Numbered from the stretch's first letter, positions 1 to 7,190 are shown. The stretch: DNA of 8,849 nt from Candidatus Melainabacteria bacterium (GCA_903970565.1 CAJCJE010000564.1:1-8849); one strand, 5' to 3'. A program made the numbers and translations. The notes: generated by a model from the letters alone, not told the origin.

Positions 1-610
1 TCGGACCCCGGCCGGGCCGGCCGTAGTTGGGCAGGAACGGCTCCATGTGCATCGAGGTGCCGATGCCGTGCCCGCCGTAGTCCGGCACGATGCCGTAGGC
101 CGCGCCGTCGGCTTCGGCGATCTCGTGCACCCTGGACTCGATGGCGAAGGAGATGTCGGTGAGCTTGATGCCCGGCCGCATCACCGCGATGCCGGCCAAC
201 ATGCACTGCCGGGTCGCCTCGGACAGCGCGAGGTCCGCCGCGCCCACCGTGCCGACCGGCAGGGTGACCGCGGAGTCGCCGTGCCAGCCGTCCAGGATCG
301 CGCCGCAGTCCACCGAGATCAGGTCGCCGTCGGCCAGGACCTGGGTCTTGGCCGGGATGCCGTGCACGACCTGCTCGTTGACCGAGGCGCAGATGCTCGC
401 CGGGAAGCCGTGGTAACCCTTGAACGAGGGCACCGCGCCGGCGTCGGTGATGGTCTGCTCCGCCAGCTCGTCCAGTTCGGCGGTGCTCACCCCGGCCCGG
501 ACGTGCTCGGCGATCAGGGCCAGCGCCCTGGCGACGACGATGCCGGCGGCGCGCATCGCCTGCAACTCACCGGCACTCTTGATCTCGATCACGCGACCGC
601 GCTTCAGCAT
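1..610 (-). CDS. map: Type I methionine aminopeptidase, partial (C-terminus outside window)
   Basis: Removes the N-terminal initiator methionine from nascent cytoplasmic proteins; a dinuclear-metal peptidase of the pita-bread fold. The window holds the first 203 residues; the family is usually about 250-285 aa, so about the last fifth is cut off by the left edge. Visible active-site residues are His83 in VVHGIP (substrate-binding histidine), metal ligands Asp101 (VDCG) and Asp112 (HGDSAV), and His181 in GGHGIG. The two glutamate ligands of the family would lie beyond the edge. The ATG start at 608-610 gives MLKRGRVIEI; a GTG at codon 7 is an alternative, and no strong ribosome binding site decides between them. 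It is the third gene of a secY-adk-map block, 28 nt after adk, as in many actinobacteria. The family assignment is secure; the exact start is less so. Confidence 0.96.
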   Translation of the reverse strand, partial: MLKRGRVIEIKSAGELQAMRAAGIVVARALALIAEHVRAGVSTAELDELAEQTITDAGAVPSFKGYHGFPASICASVNEQVVHGIPAKTQVLADGDLISVDCGAILDGWHGDSAVTLPVGTVGAADLALSEATRQCMLAGIAVMRPGIKLTDISFAIESRVHEIAEADGAAYGIVPDYGGHGIGTSMHMEPFLPNYGRPGRGP

Positions 611-638
611 GGGTTCCCGACCTGTTGCCCGACGACCA

Positions 639-1190
639 TCAGTCCAGACCGCCAAGAGCCTCGATGGCGCGCGCGGTGATCTCGTCCACGTCGCCCTCGG
701 CCTCCACGGTCACCACGATGTCGTGGTAGTACTCCAGCAGCGGAGCGGTCTCCGACCGGTAGATCTCCTGGCGGTGCCGGATGACGTCCTCGGTGTCGTC
801 AGAGCGGCCCCTGGCCAGCAACCGCCTGACCACGACCTCCTCGTCAACCCGGAACTCCAGCACCGCTTCGAGCGTGTGCCCCGCCTCACCCAGAAACTTG
901 CCGAGCACCTCGGCCTGGGGGATGTTGCGCGGAAAACCGTCGAGCAGGAAACCCTTGGCCGCGTCCGGCTCGACGAGCCGCTCGCGGACCATCTCGTTGG
1001 TCACCTCATCGGGGACCAGCTTGCCGGAGTCGATGTAGCGCTGGACTTCCACGCCCAACTCCGTGCGCTGGCTGATGTGGGCCCGGAACAGGTCGCCGGT
1101 GGAAATGTGTGGCACACCCAGTTTGCGACTGAGGACATCCGCCTGGGTACCTTTGCCCGCGCCTGGCGGGCCGACAAGGACGAGTCTCAC
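639..1190 (-). CDS. adk: Adenylate kinase, short-LID form
   Basis: Catalyses ATP + AMP to 2 ADP in the cytoplasm. The 183 residues show the P-loop GPPGAGKGT (7-15), the AMP-binding STGD (30-33), DGFPR (84-88) and an arginine-rich LID hinge RGRSDD (127-132) leading to [10 protein letters not shown]. The LID is short and has no cysteines, so this is the short, zinc-free type common in actinobacteria rather than the 210-220 aa form. It starts with GTG, and the first G of the start codon is the last base of the secY stop (TAGTG), so translation probably depends on ribosomes finishing secY. A weak purine run (AAGGG) lies inside the end of secY. Co-transcription with secY and map is inferred from the spacing. 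Confidence 0.97.
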   Translation of the reverse strand: MRLVLVGPPGAGKGTQADVLSRKLGVPHISTGDLFRAHISQRTELGVEVQRYIDSGKLVPDEVTNEMVRERLVEPDAAKGFLLDGFPRNIPQAEVLGKFLGEAGHTLEAVLEFRVDEEVVVRRLLARGRSDDTEDVIRHRQEIYRSETAPLLEYYHDIVVTVEAEGDVDEITARAIEALGGLD

Positions 1191-2491
1191 TACCGCAGGA
1201 ACCCTTCGTAGTTGCGCTGCATGAGCTGGCTCTCGATCTGCTTCACGGTGTCCAGGCCCACCCCGACCATGATCAGCACCGAGGTGCCGCCGAAGGGGAA
1301 GTTCTGGTTGTTTCCCTGACCGGTGAGGCCGAGGAAGAAGTTCGGGAGCACAGCCACGATGCCCAGGTACAGCGAGCCGGGGAGGGTGATGCGGTTGAGC
1401 ACGAAACTCAGGTATTCGGAAGTGGGCCGACCGGGGCGAATACCGGGAATGAAGCCACCGAACTTCTTCATCTCGTCGGCACGCTCGTCAACGTTGAACG
1501 TGATGGTGATGTAGAAGTAGGTGAAGAAGATGATCAGCAGGAAGTAGACCGAGATGTACACCCAGTTCGACTGGTTCTCCAGGTAGGTGGAGACGAACTG
1601 CTGCCAGCCGGAGGAGGAGGTGCCGACCAGGTTGGCGATCAGGTTCGGCAGGTACAGCAGCGAGGACGCGAAGATCACCGGGATGACACCGGCCTGGTTG
1701 ACCTTCAACGGCAGGTAGGTCGAGGTGCCGCCGTACATCCGCCGGCCGATCATCCGCTTGGCGTACTGCACCGGGATACGGCGCTGGCCCTGCTCCATGA
1801 ACACGACGCTGGTGATGATCGCCAGGCCGAACACGCAGATGACGGTGAAGACCAGCGCGTGGCCGTTGGTCAGGATGTTCTGGCCCTCGGAGGGAATCCG
1901 GGAGGCGATGTTGGCGAACATCAGGATCGACATACCGTTGCCGACGCCGCGCTCGGTGATCATCTCGCCGAGCCACATGATGACGCCGGTACCGGCGGTC
2001 ATGGTGACCACGATGACGGCGAGGCTGAAGACCGTCTGATCGGGAATGACCGGCGAGGTGCAGTTGCCGAACAGCTGGCCGCGCACGGCCAGCGCGATGA
2101 TGCCGGTGGACTGAAGGATGGCCAGCGCGATGGTCAGGTACCGGGTGTACTGGGTCAGCTTGTTCTGGCCGGACTGGCCTTCCTTCTTCAGCTGCTCGAA
2201 CCGGGGAATGACCACGGTGAGCAGCTGGACGATGATGCTCGCGGTGATGTAGGGCATGATGCCCAGCGCGAAGACCGAGAGCTTGAGCAGCGCACCGCCG
2301 CTGAAGAGGTTGATCAGTGCGTAGACGTTGTTCGTGTTGGCCTGGGCGTCACAGGCGGCCACCGCCGAGTAGGACACGCCCGGCGCCGGCAACGTAGCGC
2401 CGATCCGGTAGACGGCAAGAATCCCCAGCGTGAAGAGGATCTTCTTGCGCAGGTCCGGCGTTGCAAGAGCCGAGCGGAAGGCGCTGAGCAC
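1190..2491 (-). CDS. secY: Preprotein translocase subunit SecY
   Basis: Central channel subunit of the SecYEG translocon in the cytoplasmic membrane; it passes unfolded preproteins and inserts membrane proteins. The 433-residue length is normal. Hydrophobic segments consistent with ten transmembrane helices can be seen, for example around 17-36, 71-95 ([18 protein letters not shown]), 116-137, 153-174, 212-232, 267-288, 310-333, 371-390 and 402-417. The plug region is near NLFSGGALL (61-69). The C5 cytoplasmic loop carries [13 protein letters not shown] (342-354), with the arginines used for SecA and ribosome contact. The GTG start is supported by GGAGGT five bases upstream. The gene is separated from rplO by an inverted HNH-like gene and a strong hairpin, so it probably has its own promoter. 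It overlaps adk by one base. Confidence 0.98.
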   Translation of the reverse strand: MLSAFRSALATPDLRKKILFTLGILAVYRIGATLPAPGVSYSAVAACDAQANTNNVYALINLFSGGALLKLSVFALGIMPYITASIIVQLLTVVIPRFEQLKKEGQSGQNKLTQYTRYLTIALAILQSTGIIALAVRGQLFGNCTSPVIPDQTVFSLAVIVVTMTAGTGVIMWLGEMITERGVGNGMSILMFANIASRIPSEGQNILTNGHALVFTVICVFGLAIITSVVFMEQGQRRIPVQYAKRMIGRRMYGGTSTYLPLKVNQAGVIPVIFASSLLYLPNLIANLVGTSSSGWQQFVSTYLENQSNWVYISVYFLLIIFFTYFYITITFNVDERADEMKKFGGFIPGIRPGRPTSEYLSFVLNRITLPGSLYLGIVAVLPNFFLGLTGQGNNQNFPFGGTSVLIMVGVGLDTVKQIESQLMQRNYEGFLR

Positions 2492-2496
2492 GCGAG

Positions 2497-2502
2497 ACCT
2501 CC
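2497..2502 (-). promoter_or_regulatory. Shine-Dalgarno of secY
   Basis: GGAGGT on the minus strand, five bases before the GTG at 2489-2491. It fixes the secY start; the ATG that overlaps the motif at 2502-2504 is out of frame. Confidence 0.85.
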
Positions 2503-2507
2503 ATCAG

Positions 2508-2529
2508 CGGCACCGACTCACTGGTGCCG
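2508..2529 (-). promoter_or_regulatory. Stem-loop just upstream of the secY ribosome binding site
   Basis: A perfect 7-bp inverted repeat (CGGCACC / GGTGCCG) with an 8-nt loop. It ends five bases before the secY Shine-Dalgarno, so if it forms in the leader mRNA it could affect ribosome access. Only the sequence complementarity is seen; a regulatory role is inference. Confidence 0.4.
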
Positions 2530-2541
2530 GTGGTCGTCGTG

Positions 2542-2558
2542 GCCGGTTGGTGACCGGC
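2542..2558 (-). repeat. Small stem-loop in the secY leader
   Basis: A perfect 6-bp inverted repeat (GCCGGT / ACCGGC) with a 5-nt loop, 12 bases beyond the RBS-proximal stem-loop. Such short GC-rich palindromes are common in high-GC DNA, so it may be incidental. Confidence 0.3.
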
Positions 2559-2585
2559 GGGGACACAGCCTGGTGAACAAGGCAG

Positions 2586-2619
2586 GCACGCCTCGCGCCT
2601 GCGTAGGCGTGAAGCGTGC
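2586..2619. repeat. 14-bp imperfect inverted repeat between secY and the HNH gene
   Basis: The arms at 2586-2599 and 2606-2619 match at 12 of 14 positions around a 6-nt loop. One mismatch becomes a G-U pair on each strand's RNA. On the minus strand it lies directly after a candidate extended -10, so it would be the 5' end of the secY leader, or an operator at the start site. On the plus strand it covers the first codon of the HNH-like ORF. It is not followed by a T-run. It could be a hairpin terminator, an operator or an insertion scar; the sequence alone does not decide. Confidence 0.6.
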
Positions 2620-3251
2620 ATCCGACTGTAACAGGCCCGACTGCGGTGGTGGTGAGCCCGTACACATTCCACCTGCAAGAAAATCTTCACGGACCGCCGA
2701 GTACGTCGGTCGGCCCAGCCGGCGACAACCACGGCACCGATATCGACCACTTCGAACCAATCGCTCGCAATCCGCTGCGGACCTTTGACTGGCTCAACCA
2801 CCTGCTGGCCTGCTCGACCTGCAACAGCCACCACAAACGGGACCAATTCCCGATCGACGACGACGGTTGTCCCCTGCTCATCGATCCCACCGCCGAAGAT
2901 CCGCTCGAGCACCTACTCCTCAATCTTGTAGAGGGCGAGTACGTTGCGCTGAGCAGCAAGGGCGAAGCCACCATAAAGATCTGCCATCTCAACGAACCGA
3001 GACTGGAACAGGGACCCGCAAAGGCTCGCCGTTCGTTCACCGCGTGTCTAGAAAAATGGTCACAGGCACATCACTGCGGCGATGTCGATGCAGAGGCCGA
3101 ATGGGCGGCAACGGTGCGGTTGCAGCCGTGTGCCGATGTGCGACAGGCGATGTTGCGGCAGGTGGACATGCCGGGCGCGGTCGAGGTCTTCGACGAGGAC
3201 GAGCCGCGGCTGCCGCGGCTGCCGGAGTTGCGCGCGGCGCTGATGACATGA
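2616..3251 (+). CDS. HNH endonuclease-like protein, probably 5'-truncated insertion
   Basis: The 211-aa product has an HNH core: TDIDHF (41-46, with the first motif His45), WLN (59-61, Asn61), then CSTCN (66-70) and SHHK (71-74) supplying the second CxxC pair and the last histidine, followed by DQFP and LIDPTAEDP (88-96). This layout is that of HNH nucleases in which WLN, CxxCN and FP precede an LID-P segment. The family normally has another CxxC shortly before the D-x-D-H; here that place reads VGPAGDN, with no cysteine. An in-frame TGA at 2610-2612 limits the start to the GTG at 2616 or the GTG cluster at codons 11-13, and neither has a Shine-Dalgarno. Codons such as ATA, CTA, GTA, AGA and AAA make the middle less GC-rich than the neighbouring genes, suggesting transfer. 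It is the only plus-strand gene, between rplO and secY. The HNH fold is likely; activity is doubtful. Confidence 0.6.
   Translation: MHPTVTGPTAVVVSPYTFHLQENLHGPPSTSVGPAGDNHGTDIDHFEPIARNPLRTFDWLNHLLACSTCNSHHKRDQFPIDDDGCPLLIDPTAEDPLEHLLLNLVEGEYVALSSKGEATIKICHLNEPRLEQGPAKARRSFTACLEKWSQAHHCGDVDAEAEWAATVRLQPCADVRQAMLRQVDMPGAVEVFDEDEPRLPRLPELRAALMT
2625..2633 (-). promoter_or_regulatory. Candidate extended -10 promoter for secY-adk-map
   Basis: The minus strand reads TGT-TACAGT, matching the TANNNT -10 pattern with the TGN extension. No good -35 is seen at 17-18 bp (ACCACC or CACCAC), which is usual for extended -10 promoters. The predicted start, near 2618, would give a leader of about 127 nt ahead of the secY GTG. 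A separate promoter is needed here if the hairpin after rplO terminates the spc transcript. The assignment rests on one motif only. Confidence 0.4.
3204..3221. repeat. 9-bp tandem duplication in the HNH gene 3' end
   Basis: CCGCGGCTG occurs twice in a row and encodes PRLPRL near the C-terminus of the HNH-like protein. It looks like a replication-slippage duplication and keeps the frame. Confidence 0.7.
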
Positions 3252-3285
3252 CTTGGGCCGGCAGGGAAACCCTGCCGGCCCAAGT
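3251..3285. terminator. Bidirectional hairpin terminator between rplO and the HNH gene
   Basis: A perfect 16-bp inverted repeat (3251-3266 and 3270-3285) has a 3-nt loop and begins on the last base of the HNH stop codon. It lies 17 bases after the rplO stop on the minus strand. No long T-run follows on either side, as is common for actinobacterial hairpin terminators. Its place between two converging genes suggests that it ends both transcripts and closes the spc operon. Confidence 0.85.
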
Positions 3286-3302
3286 TGTCTGGACAGTGAT
3301 GC

Positions 3303-3746
3303 TCAGAGCTTGGTGACGCTGCCGCCCGCGGCGGTGATCTTCTCGGTGGCGCTGGCGGAGAAGCCGTTCGCGGTGAGTTCGAGCTTCACGCCCGCGAGGT
3401 CACCGTTACCCAGCACCTTGACCAGCCTGTTCTTGCGGGCCAGACCCTTTTCGACCAGGTCGTCGACGCCGATGACGCCGCCGTCCGGGAAGACCCTGGC
3501 GATGTCGCCGAGGTTGACGGGCTGGTACTCCACCCGGAAACGGTTGCGGAAGCCCTTGAGCTTCGGCAGCCGCATGTGGATGGGCATCTGGCCACCTTCG
3601 AAGCTGGCCGGCACGTTCTTGCGGGCCTTGGTGCCCTTGGTACCGCGACCAGCGGTCTTGCCCTTGGAGCCTTCACCGCGACCGACGCGGATCTTGTCGG
3701 TCTTGGCGCCGGGGGCCGGCCGCAGGTGGTGAATCTTGATGGTCAT
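3303..3746 (-). CDS. rplO: 50S ribosomal protein L15
   Basis: Late-assembly protein of the large subunit that contacts 23S rRNA through a long basic N-terminal extension. The 147 residues begin with the Gly/Lys/Arg-rich stretch [19 protein letters not shown] (20-38) and end with the family signature region [14 protein letters not shown] (109-122) and [13 protein letters not shown] (130-142). The length is usual. ATG start, with one base between the rpmD stop and the start codon, so the two genes are tightly coupled. It is the last ribosomal gene before the hairpin; in many bacteria secY follows directly, while here the HNH-like gene intervenes. Confidence 0.98.
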   Translation of the reverse strand: MTIKIHHLRPAPGAKTDKIRVGRGEGSKGKTAGRGTKGTKARKNVPASFEGGQMPIHMRLPKLKGFRNRFRVEYQPVNLGDIARVFPDGGVIGVDDLVEKGLARKNRLVKVLGNGDLAGVKLELTANGFSASATEKITAAGGSVTKL

Positions 3747-3747
3747 G

Positions 3748-3927
3748 TCAGATCTCCTCGACCGTCACCAGGTGCCGCACGCAGTGGATCAGGCCGCGGA
3801 CCTGGGGGCTGTCCTCGCGGACGACCGACTGGCGGATCTTGCGCAGACCGAGGGTGCGCAGCGACGCACGGTGGTTCTGCTTGGTGCCGATGGTGCTGCG
3901 AACCTGAGTCACCTTGAGCTGGCTCAT
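3748..3927 (-). CDS. rpmD: 50S ribosomal protein L30
   Basis: Small large-subunit protein binding 23S rRNA. The 59 residues read [14 protein letters not shown] at the start, then [16 protein letters not shown] (17-32), the ferredoxin-like core typical of L30, and end in HLVTVEEI. The ATG start is preferred because it gives the usual N-terminus; a GTG two codons earlier overlaps the rpsE stop and could also serve. Two bases separate it from rpsE. Confidence 0.97.
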   Translation of the reverse strand: MSQLKVTQVRSTIGTKQNHRASLRTLGLRKIRQSVVREDSPQVRGLIHCVRHLVTVEEI

Positions 3928-3929
3928 GG

Positions 3930-4577
3930 TCACGCCCCCTGTCCGGCCCTGGCCCGCAACATGCTGGCCGGGGCGACGTCTTCCAACGGAAGGCCACGGC
4001 GCGCGGCGACCTCTTCGGGACGCTGCAAGCCCTTGAGCGCGGCCACCGTCGCGTGTACGACGTTGATCGCGTTGTCGCTGCCCAGCGACTTGCTCAGCAC
4101 GTCGTGGACGCCGGCGCACTCCAGCACGGCACGCACCGGGCCACCGGCGATGACACCGGTACCGGCACTGGCCGGACGGAGCAGCACGACGCCGGCAGCA
4201 GCCTCACCCTGGATCGGGTGGGGGATGGTGCCGCCGATGCGCGGGACGCGGAAGAAGCTCTTCTTGGCTTCCTCGACGCCCTTGGCGATGGCCGCGGGAA
4301 CTTCCTTGGCCTTGCCGTAGCCGACACCGACCATGCCGTCGCCGTCGCCGACGACCACGAGCGCGGTGAAGCTGAACCGACGACCGCCCTTGACGACCTT
4401 GGCGACCCGGTTGATCGCCACGACCTTCTCAAGATGCGGGGTCTTCTCCTGGGCCGCTCCGCCGCGGCCGTTGTCGCGACCGCCGCGACGCTCGCGGCGT
4501 TCGCCGCGCTCGTTGCCCTGGCCACCGCCCGGACCGCCGCCGTGGCCGCCACCGAACTGCCGTGTACGTCCCGGCAT
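3930..4577 (-). CDS. rpsE: 30S ribosomal protein S5 with Gly/Arg-rich N-terminal extension
   Basis: Small-subunit protein needed for decoding accuracy, with double-stranded-RNA-binding and S5 C-terminal folds. The 215 residues are longer than the roughly 165 of E. coli because of a low-complexity N-terminus rich in Gly, Arg and Glu (about residues 8-42), as is seen in many actinobacteria. The family core starts around [16 protein letters not shown] (46-61), and the S5 signature spans GRRFSF (65-70) to [12 protein letters not shown] (83-94). The C-terminal domain includes [16 protein letters not shown] (118-133). The ATG is preceded by GAGAGGG about eight bases upstream. It follows rplR after 40 nt, one of the looser joints of the operon. 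Confidence 0.97.
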   Translation of the reverse strand: MPGRTRQFGGGHGGGPGGGQGNERGERRERRGGRDNGRGGAAQEKTPHLEKVVAINRVAKVVKGGRRFSFTALVVVGDGDGMVGVGYGKAKEVPAAIAKGVEEAKKSFFRVPRIGGTIPHPIQGEAAAGVVLLRPASAGTGVIAGGPVRAVLECAGVHDVLSKSLGSDNAINVVHATVAALKGLQRPEEVAARRGLPLEDVAPASMLRARAGQGA

Positions 4578-4617
4578 CAGGCGTCCCTCTCGTTCCTGTA
4601 GATGTGCAGCATAAGAA

Positions 4618-5019
4618 TCAGAACTCCAGCCCGGCCTCGCGGGCCGCGTCGGCAAGCGCCGCGATCCGACCGTGGTAGTCGTAGCCACCCCGGTCGAAGA
4701 CGACCTTGGCGATTCCGGCTTCCTTGGCCCGAGCCGCGACCAGAGCGCCGACCTTCGCCGCACGCGCCTTCTTGTCGCCGGACTCCGCGCGAACGTCGGC
4801 TTCCAGGCTGGAGGCGGAGGCGATGGTGTGACCGGCCAGGTCGTCCACGATCTGCGCGACGATGTGGCGCGAGGACCGGTTGACGACCAGGCGCGGACGC
4901 GCCGGACTGCCGCTGATCTTCTTCCGAAGCCGGAAGTGCCGGCGAGCGCGGGCGATCCGACGAGTCGTCGAGGCGTCCTTGCCCAACCGCTTTTGTTTGG
5001 TAGCAGTGGTTTCAGCCAT
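4618..5019 (-). CDS. rplR: 50S ribosomal protein L18
   Basis: Binds 5S rRNA with L5 and L25-type proteins and attaches it to the 50S central protuberance. The 133 residues have a basic N-terminus ([15 protein letters not shown], 20-34), [20 protein letters not shown] (41-60) and the conserved C-terminal [20 protein letters not shown] (108-127). The ATG at 5017-5019 gives the usual MAE start and is two bases after the rplF stop; a GTG two codons upstream overlaps that stop and is the alternative. Coupling to rplF is likely because only weak purine-rich sequence precedes the start. Confidence 0.97.
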   Translation of the reverse strand: MAETTATKQKRLGKDASTTRRIARARRHFRLRKKISGSPARPRLVVNRSSRHIVAQIVDDLAGHTIASASSLEADVRAESGDKKARAAKVGALVAARAKEAGIAKVVFDRGGYDYHGRIAALADAAREAGLEF

Positions 5020-5021
5020 GA

Positions 5022-5561
5022 TCACTTACCCGTCTTTCCGACCTTGCGGCGGATCTTCTCACCCGAGTAGCGCACGCCCTTGCCCTTGTACGGGTCGGGC
5101 TTGCGCAGCTTGCGGATGTTCGCGGCAACCTCGCCGACCTGCTGCTTGTCGATGCCGGACACGGAGAACCGGGTCGGCGTCTCGACGGTGAAGGTGATCC
5201 CCTCCGGCGCGGTAACGGGCACCGAGTGGCTGTAGCCGAGGGCGAACTCGAGGTCCCGGCCCTTGGCGACCACGCGGTAACCGACGCCGTAGATCTCCAT
5301 CTTCTTCTCGTAGCCCTGGGTGACACCGACGATCATGTTGCTCACCAGGGTCCGGGAGAGCCCGTGCAACGAGCGGCTCTTGCGCTCGTCGTCGGGGCGA
5401 CGCACGGCCAGTGTGCCGTCCTCATCCCGCTCGATGGTGATCGGCTCGGCGAGGGTGTGCGACAGGACCCCCTTGGGGCCCTTGACGTTCACCACGGGGC
5501 CTTCGATGTTGACGTCAACCCCGGAGGGGACGCTGATCGGCAGCTTTCCAATACGCGACAT
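5022..5561 (-). CDS. rplF: 50S ribosomal protein L6
   Basis: Large-subunit protein at the base of the L7/L12 stalk near the sarcin-ricin loop. The 179 residues form two similar domains; [15 protein letters not shown] opens the first, with [10 protein letters not shown] (27-36), and the second ends in the L6 signature region around [16 protein letters not shown] (153-168). The length is normal. The start is fixed by an excellent Shine-Dalgarno. Nineteen bases separate it from rpsH. Confidence 0.98.
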   Translation of the reverse strand: MSRIGKLPISVPSGVDVNIEGPVVNVKGPKGVLSHTLAEPITIERDEDGTLAVRRPDDERKSRSLHGLSRTLVSNMIVGVTQGYEKKMEIYGVGYRVVAKGRDLEFALGYSHSVPVTAPEGITFTVETPTRFSVSGIDKQQVGEVAANIRKLRKPDPYKGKGVRYSGEKIRRKVGKTGK

Positions 5562-5568
5562 AGCTAGT

Positions 5569-5579
5569 CCTCCTCCTTT
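5569..5579 (-). promoter_or_regulatory. Strong Shine-Dalgarno of rplF
   Basis: The minus strand carries AAAGGAGGAGG, a near-perfect complement to the 16S 3' end, ending seven bases before the rplF ATG. It is the clearest ribosome binding site in the window and suggests that L6 can be initiated independently of rpsH. Confidence 0.9.
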
Positions 5580-5580
5580 C

Positions 5581-5979
5581 TCACCAGACGTAGGCGAGGA
5601 CTTCCCCGCCCACACCCTGCTTGCCGGCCTGTCGATCGGTCAGCAGACCGGTCGACGTGGAGATGATCGCGACGCCGAGTCCACCGAGCACCTTGGGCAG
5701 GTTGGTCGACTTCGCGTAGACCCGCAGGCCGGGCTTGGACACCCGGCGCAGACCCGCGATGCTGCGTTCCCGGTTCGGGCCGTACTTGAGCTCGACGACC
5801 AGGTGCTTGCCCTTCTCGCCCTGCTCCGCGCGGAAACCGGAGATGTAGCCCTCACGCTTGAGGATCTCGGCGATGTGCACCTTCAACTTCGAGTGCGGCA
5901 TCACCACCTCGTCGTGATAGGCGGAATTGCCATTGCGCAGACGTGTCAACATGTCTGCGATCGGGTCGGTCATCGTCAT
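5581..5979 (-). CDS. rpsH: 30S ribosomal protein S8
   Basis: Primary binder of the 16S rRNA central domain; in E. coli also the autorepressor of the spc operon. The 132 residues begin [17 protein letters not shown] and end with the S8 signature [17 protein letters not shown] (102-118) and EVLAYVW. The first of two in-frame ATGs is chosen because AAAAGG is five bases before it. The gene is preceded by the longest leader within the ribosomal operon (143 nt), which holds no obvious promoter. Confidence 0.98.
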   Translation of the reverse strand: MTMTDPIADMLTRLRNGNSAYHDEVVMPHSKLKVHIAEILKREGYISGFRAEQGEKGKHLVVELKYGPNRERSIAGLRRVSKPGLRVYAKSTNLPKVLGGLGVAIISTSTGLLTDRQAGKQGVGGEVLAYVW

Positions 5980-6122
5980 GGTGACCTTTTCAACCTTTCT
6001 CGCCGCGGTTCCCCCCGGTCCGGATGTCCGGCTGGCACAGGGGCCTTCGGCGAAGTGGAAGTTCTGTTTCGGACAAGCTCAGCGGTGAAACGGTGACGCG
6101 GTGCTGGTTCTCGGAACTCAGC
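5980..6122 (-). other. rpsZ-rpsH intergenic leader
   Basis: The longest gap within the ribosomal genes. It contains no TA dinucleotide at all, so no TANNNT-type -10 can be present and read-through from rpsZ is expected. It holds AAAAGG before rpsH, the palindrome CCGGATGTCCGG, and three adjacent 8-bp units beginning CGGTG (6083-6106). No ORF or strong terminator is apparent. Confidence 0.7.
6083..6106. repeat. Three adjacent CGGTGNNN direct repeats
   Basis: The plus strand reads CGGTGAAA, CGGTGACG, CGGTGCTG in direct succession inside the rpsZ-rpsH gap. Five of eight bases are shared by all three units. The role is unknown and it may be chance. Confidence 0.4.
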
Positions 6123-6308
6123 TCACCAGCTGGACTTGCTCACTCCTGGCAGCTCGCCCCGGTGTGCCATCTCGCGAAGGCAGATCCGGCACAGGCCGAA
6201 CTTGCGGAACACAGCGTGCGGACGGCCACAGCGCTGGCAGCGGGTGTAGCCGCGCACCTTGAACTTGGGCTTCGCCGCCGCCTTGATGACCAGCGCCTTC
6301 TTCGCCAT
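6123..6308 (-). CDS. rpsZ: 30S ribosomal protein S14, type Z (zinc ribbon)
   Basis: Small-subunit head protein. The 61-residue form carries two CxxC pairs, Cys24-x-x-Cys27 and Cys40-x-x-Cys43, which bind one zinc ion in this family. The conserved core [18 protein letters not shown] leads to [17 protein letters not shown]. It is the zinc-containing housekeeping version; actinobacteria often also carry a zinc-free rpsN used under zinc starvation, which is not in this window. AAGGAG lies eight bases before the ATG. Two bases separate it from rplE. Also called rpsN1. Confidence 0.97.
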   Translation of the reverse strand: MAKKALVIKAAAKPKFKVRGYTRCQRCGRPHAVFRKFGLCRICLREMAHRGELPGVSKSSW

Positions 6309-6310
6309 TC

Positions 6311-6871
6311 TCAGTTCTCCTTGAACGGGAAGCCGAGCAGCTTGAGCAGCGCACGACCCTCGTCATCAGTGGTTGCGGTGGTGACGACGGTGATGTCCAT
6401 ACCCCGCGGCCGGTCAATCGAGTCCGGGTCGATCTCGTGGAACATCGACTGCTCGTTGAGACCGAAGGTGTAGTTGCCGTTGCCGTCGAACTGCTTGGGC
6501 GAGAGGCCGCGGAAGTCGCGGATACGCGGCAGCGCGATGGTCAGCAGCCGGTCCAGGAACTCCCACATCCGGTCGCCGCGCAGGGTGGCCCGAGCACCGA
6601 TCGGCATACCCTCGCGCAGCTTGAACTGCGCGATGGACTTGCGGGCCTTGCGAACCTCGGGACGCTGGCCGGTGATGGTGGACAGGTCACGAACGGCGCC
6701 TTCGATCAGCTTGCCGTCACGGGCGGCGTCACCGACACCCATGTTGACGACAACCTTGACCACACCGGGGATCTGCATCGTGTTGCCGTAGTTGAACTGC
6801 TTGCGCAGCTCACCGGCGATGTCCTCGCGGTAGCGGGTCTTCAGGCGGGGGATTTCGGTAGTAGTCGTCAT
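6311..6871 (-). CDS. rplE: 50S ribosomal protein L5
   Basis: Binds 5S rRNA and contacts the P-site tRNA and the head of the 30S subunit. The 186 residues start [18 protein letters not shown], with the family signature near [20 protein letters not shown] (85-104) and [20 protein letters not shown] (122-141), ending FPFKEN. An upstream in-frame ATG would add 34 residues unlike L5 and running through rplX, so the ATG at 6869-6871 is chosen; AAGGA lies 11 bases before it. It is four bases after rplX. Confidence 0.98.
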   Translation of the reverse strand: MTTTTEIPRLKTRYREDIAGELRKQFNYGNTMQIPGVVKVVVNMGVGDAARDGKLIEGAVRDLSTITGQRPEVRKARKSIAQFKLREGMPIGARATLRGDRMWEFLDRLLTIALPRIRDFRGLSPKQFDGNGNYTFGLNEQSMFHEIDPDSIDRPRGMDITVVTTATTDDEGRALLKLLGFPFKEN

Positions 6872-6875
6872 GGCG

Positions 6876-7190
6876 TCAGATGTCCTTGCCGTTGCGCTTG
6901 GAGACGCGCACGCGCTTCCCCTCGTCGTTCTCCCGGTAACCGACGCGGGTCGGCTTGCCATCGGAGTCGACAACCATCACGTTGCTCACGTGGACGGTCG
7001 CTTCCTGGGTCACGATGCCACCGGACTGGGCGCCGCGCTGAGTCTGGGTGATCTTGGTGTGCTTCTTGATCCGGTTCACGCCCTCGACCAGGACCCGCTG
7101 CGAATCGGGGTAGGCCTGGATGACCTTGCCCTTCGCGCCCTTGTCCTTGCCGGAGATGACGACAACCGTGTCGCCCTTCTTCACCTTCAT
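6876..7190 (-). CDS. rplX: 50S ribosomal protein L24
   Basis: Assembly-initiator protein at the peptide exit tunnel. The 104 residues begin with a KOW motif (about residues 2-28: [20 protein letters not shown]) and contain [12 protein letters not shown] (35-46). The size is normal. Its ATG shares one base with the rplN stop (TGATG), so translational coupling with L14 is likely. Confidence 0.98.
   Translation of the reverse strand: MKVKKGDTVVVISGKDKGAKGKVIQAYPDSQRVLVEGVNRIKKHTKITQTQRGAQSGGIVTQEATVHVSNVMVVDSDGKPTRVGYRENDEGKRVRVSKRNGKDI

Noticed and set aside
420..1211. 263-codon plus-strand ORF opposite adk and map
   Set aside because: It is the reverse-strand shadow of adk and the 5' end of map, with no ribosome binding site or recognisable motif.
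1859..2788. 309-codon plus-strand ORF opposite secY and its leader
   Set aside because: It is antisense to a certain secY, of low complexity and Asp/Gly/His/Arg-rich, as expected for the GC-rich opposite strand, and resembles no family.
2349..2912. Minus-strand ORF through the secY leader, possibly a leader peptide with an ATG at 2620-2622
   Set aside because: The frame runs on into secY out of phase, no ribosome binding site precedes the ATG, and the product is low-complexity.
2616..3251. A complete antiphage module of the Septu (PtuAB) or retron type
   Set aside because: The HNH core only loosely resembles PtuB, and no ATPase, reverse transcriptase or other partner is present; the flanking genes are ribosomal and secY.
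4094..4552. Ala/Arg/Ser-rich minus-strand ORF within rpsE
   Set aside because: It is a frame-shifted shadow of rpsE with codon-biased low-complexity composition.
6872..6973. N-terminally extended L5 starting at 6971-6973
   Set aside because: The added 34 residues run through rplX in another frame and do not look like L5; the downstream ATG gives the normal N-terminus.
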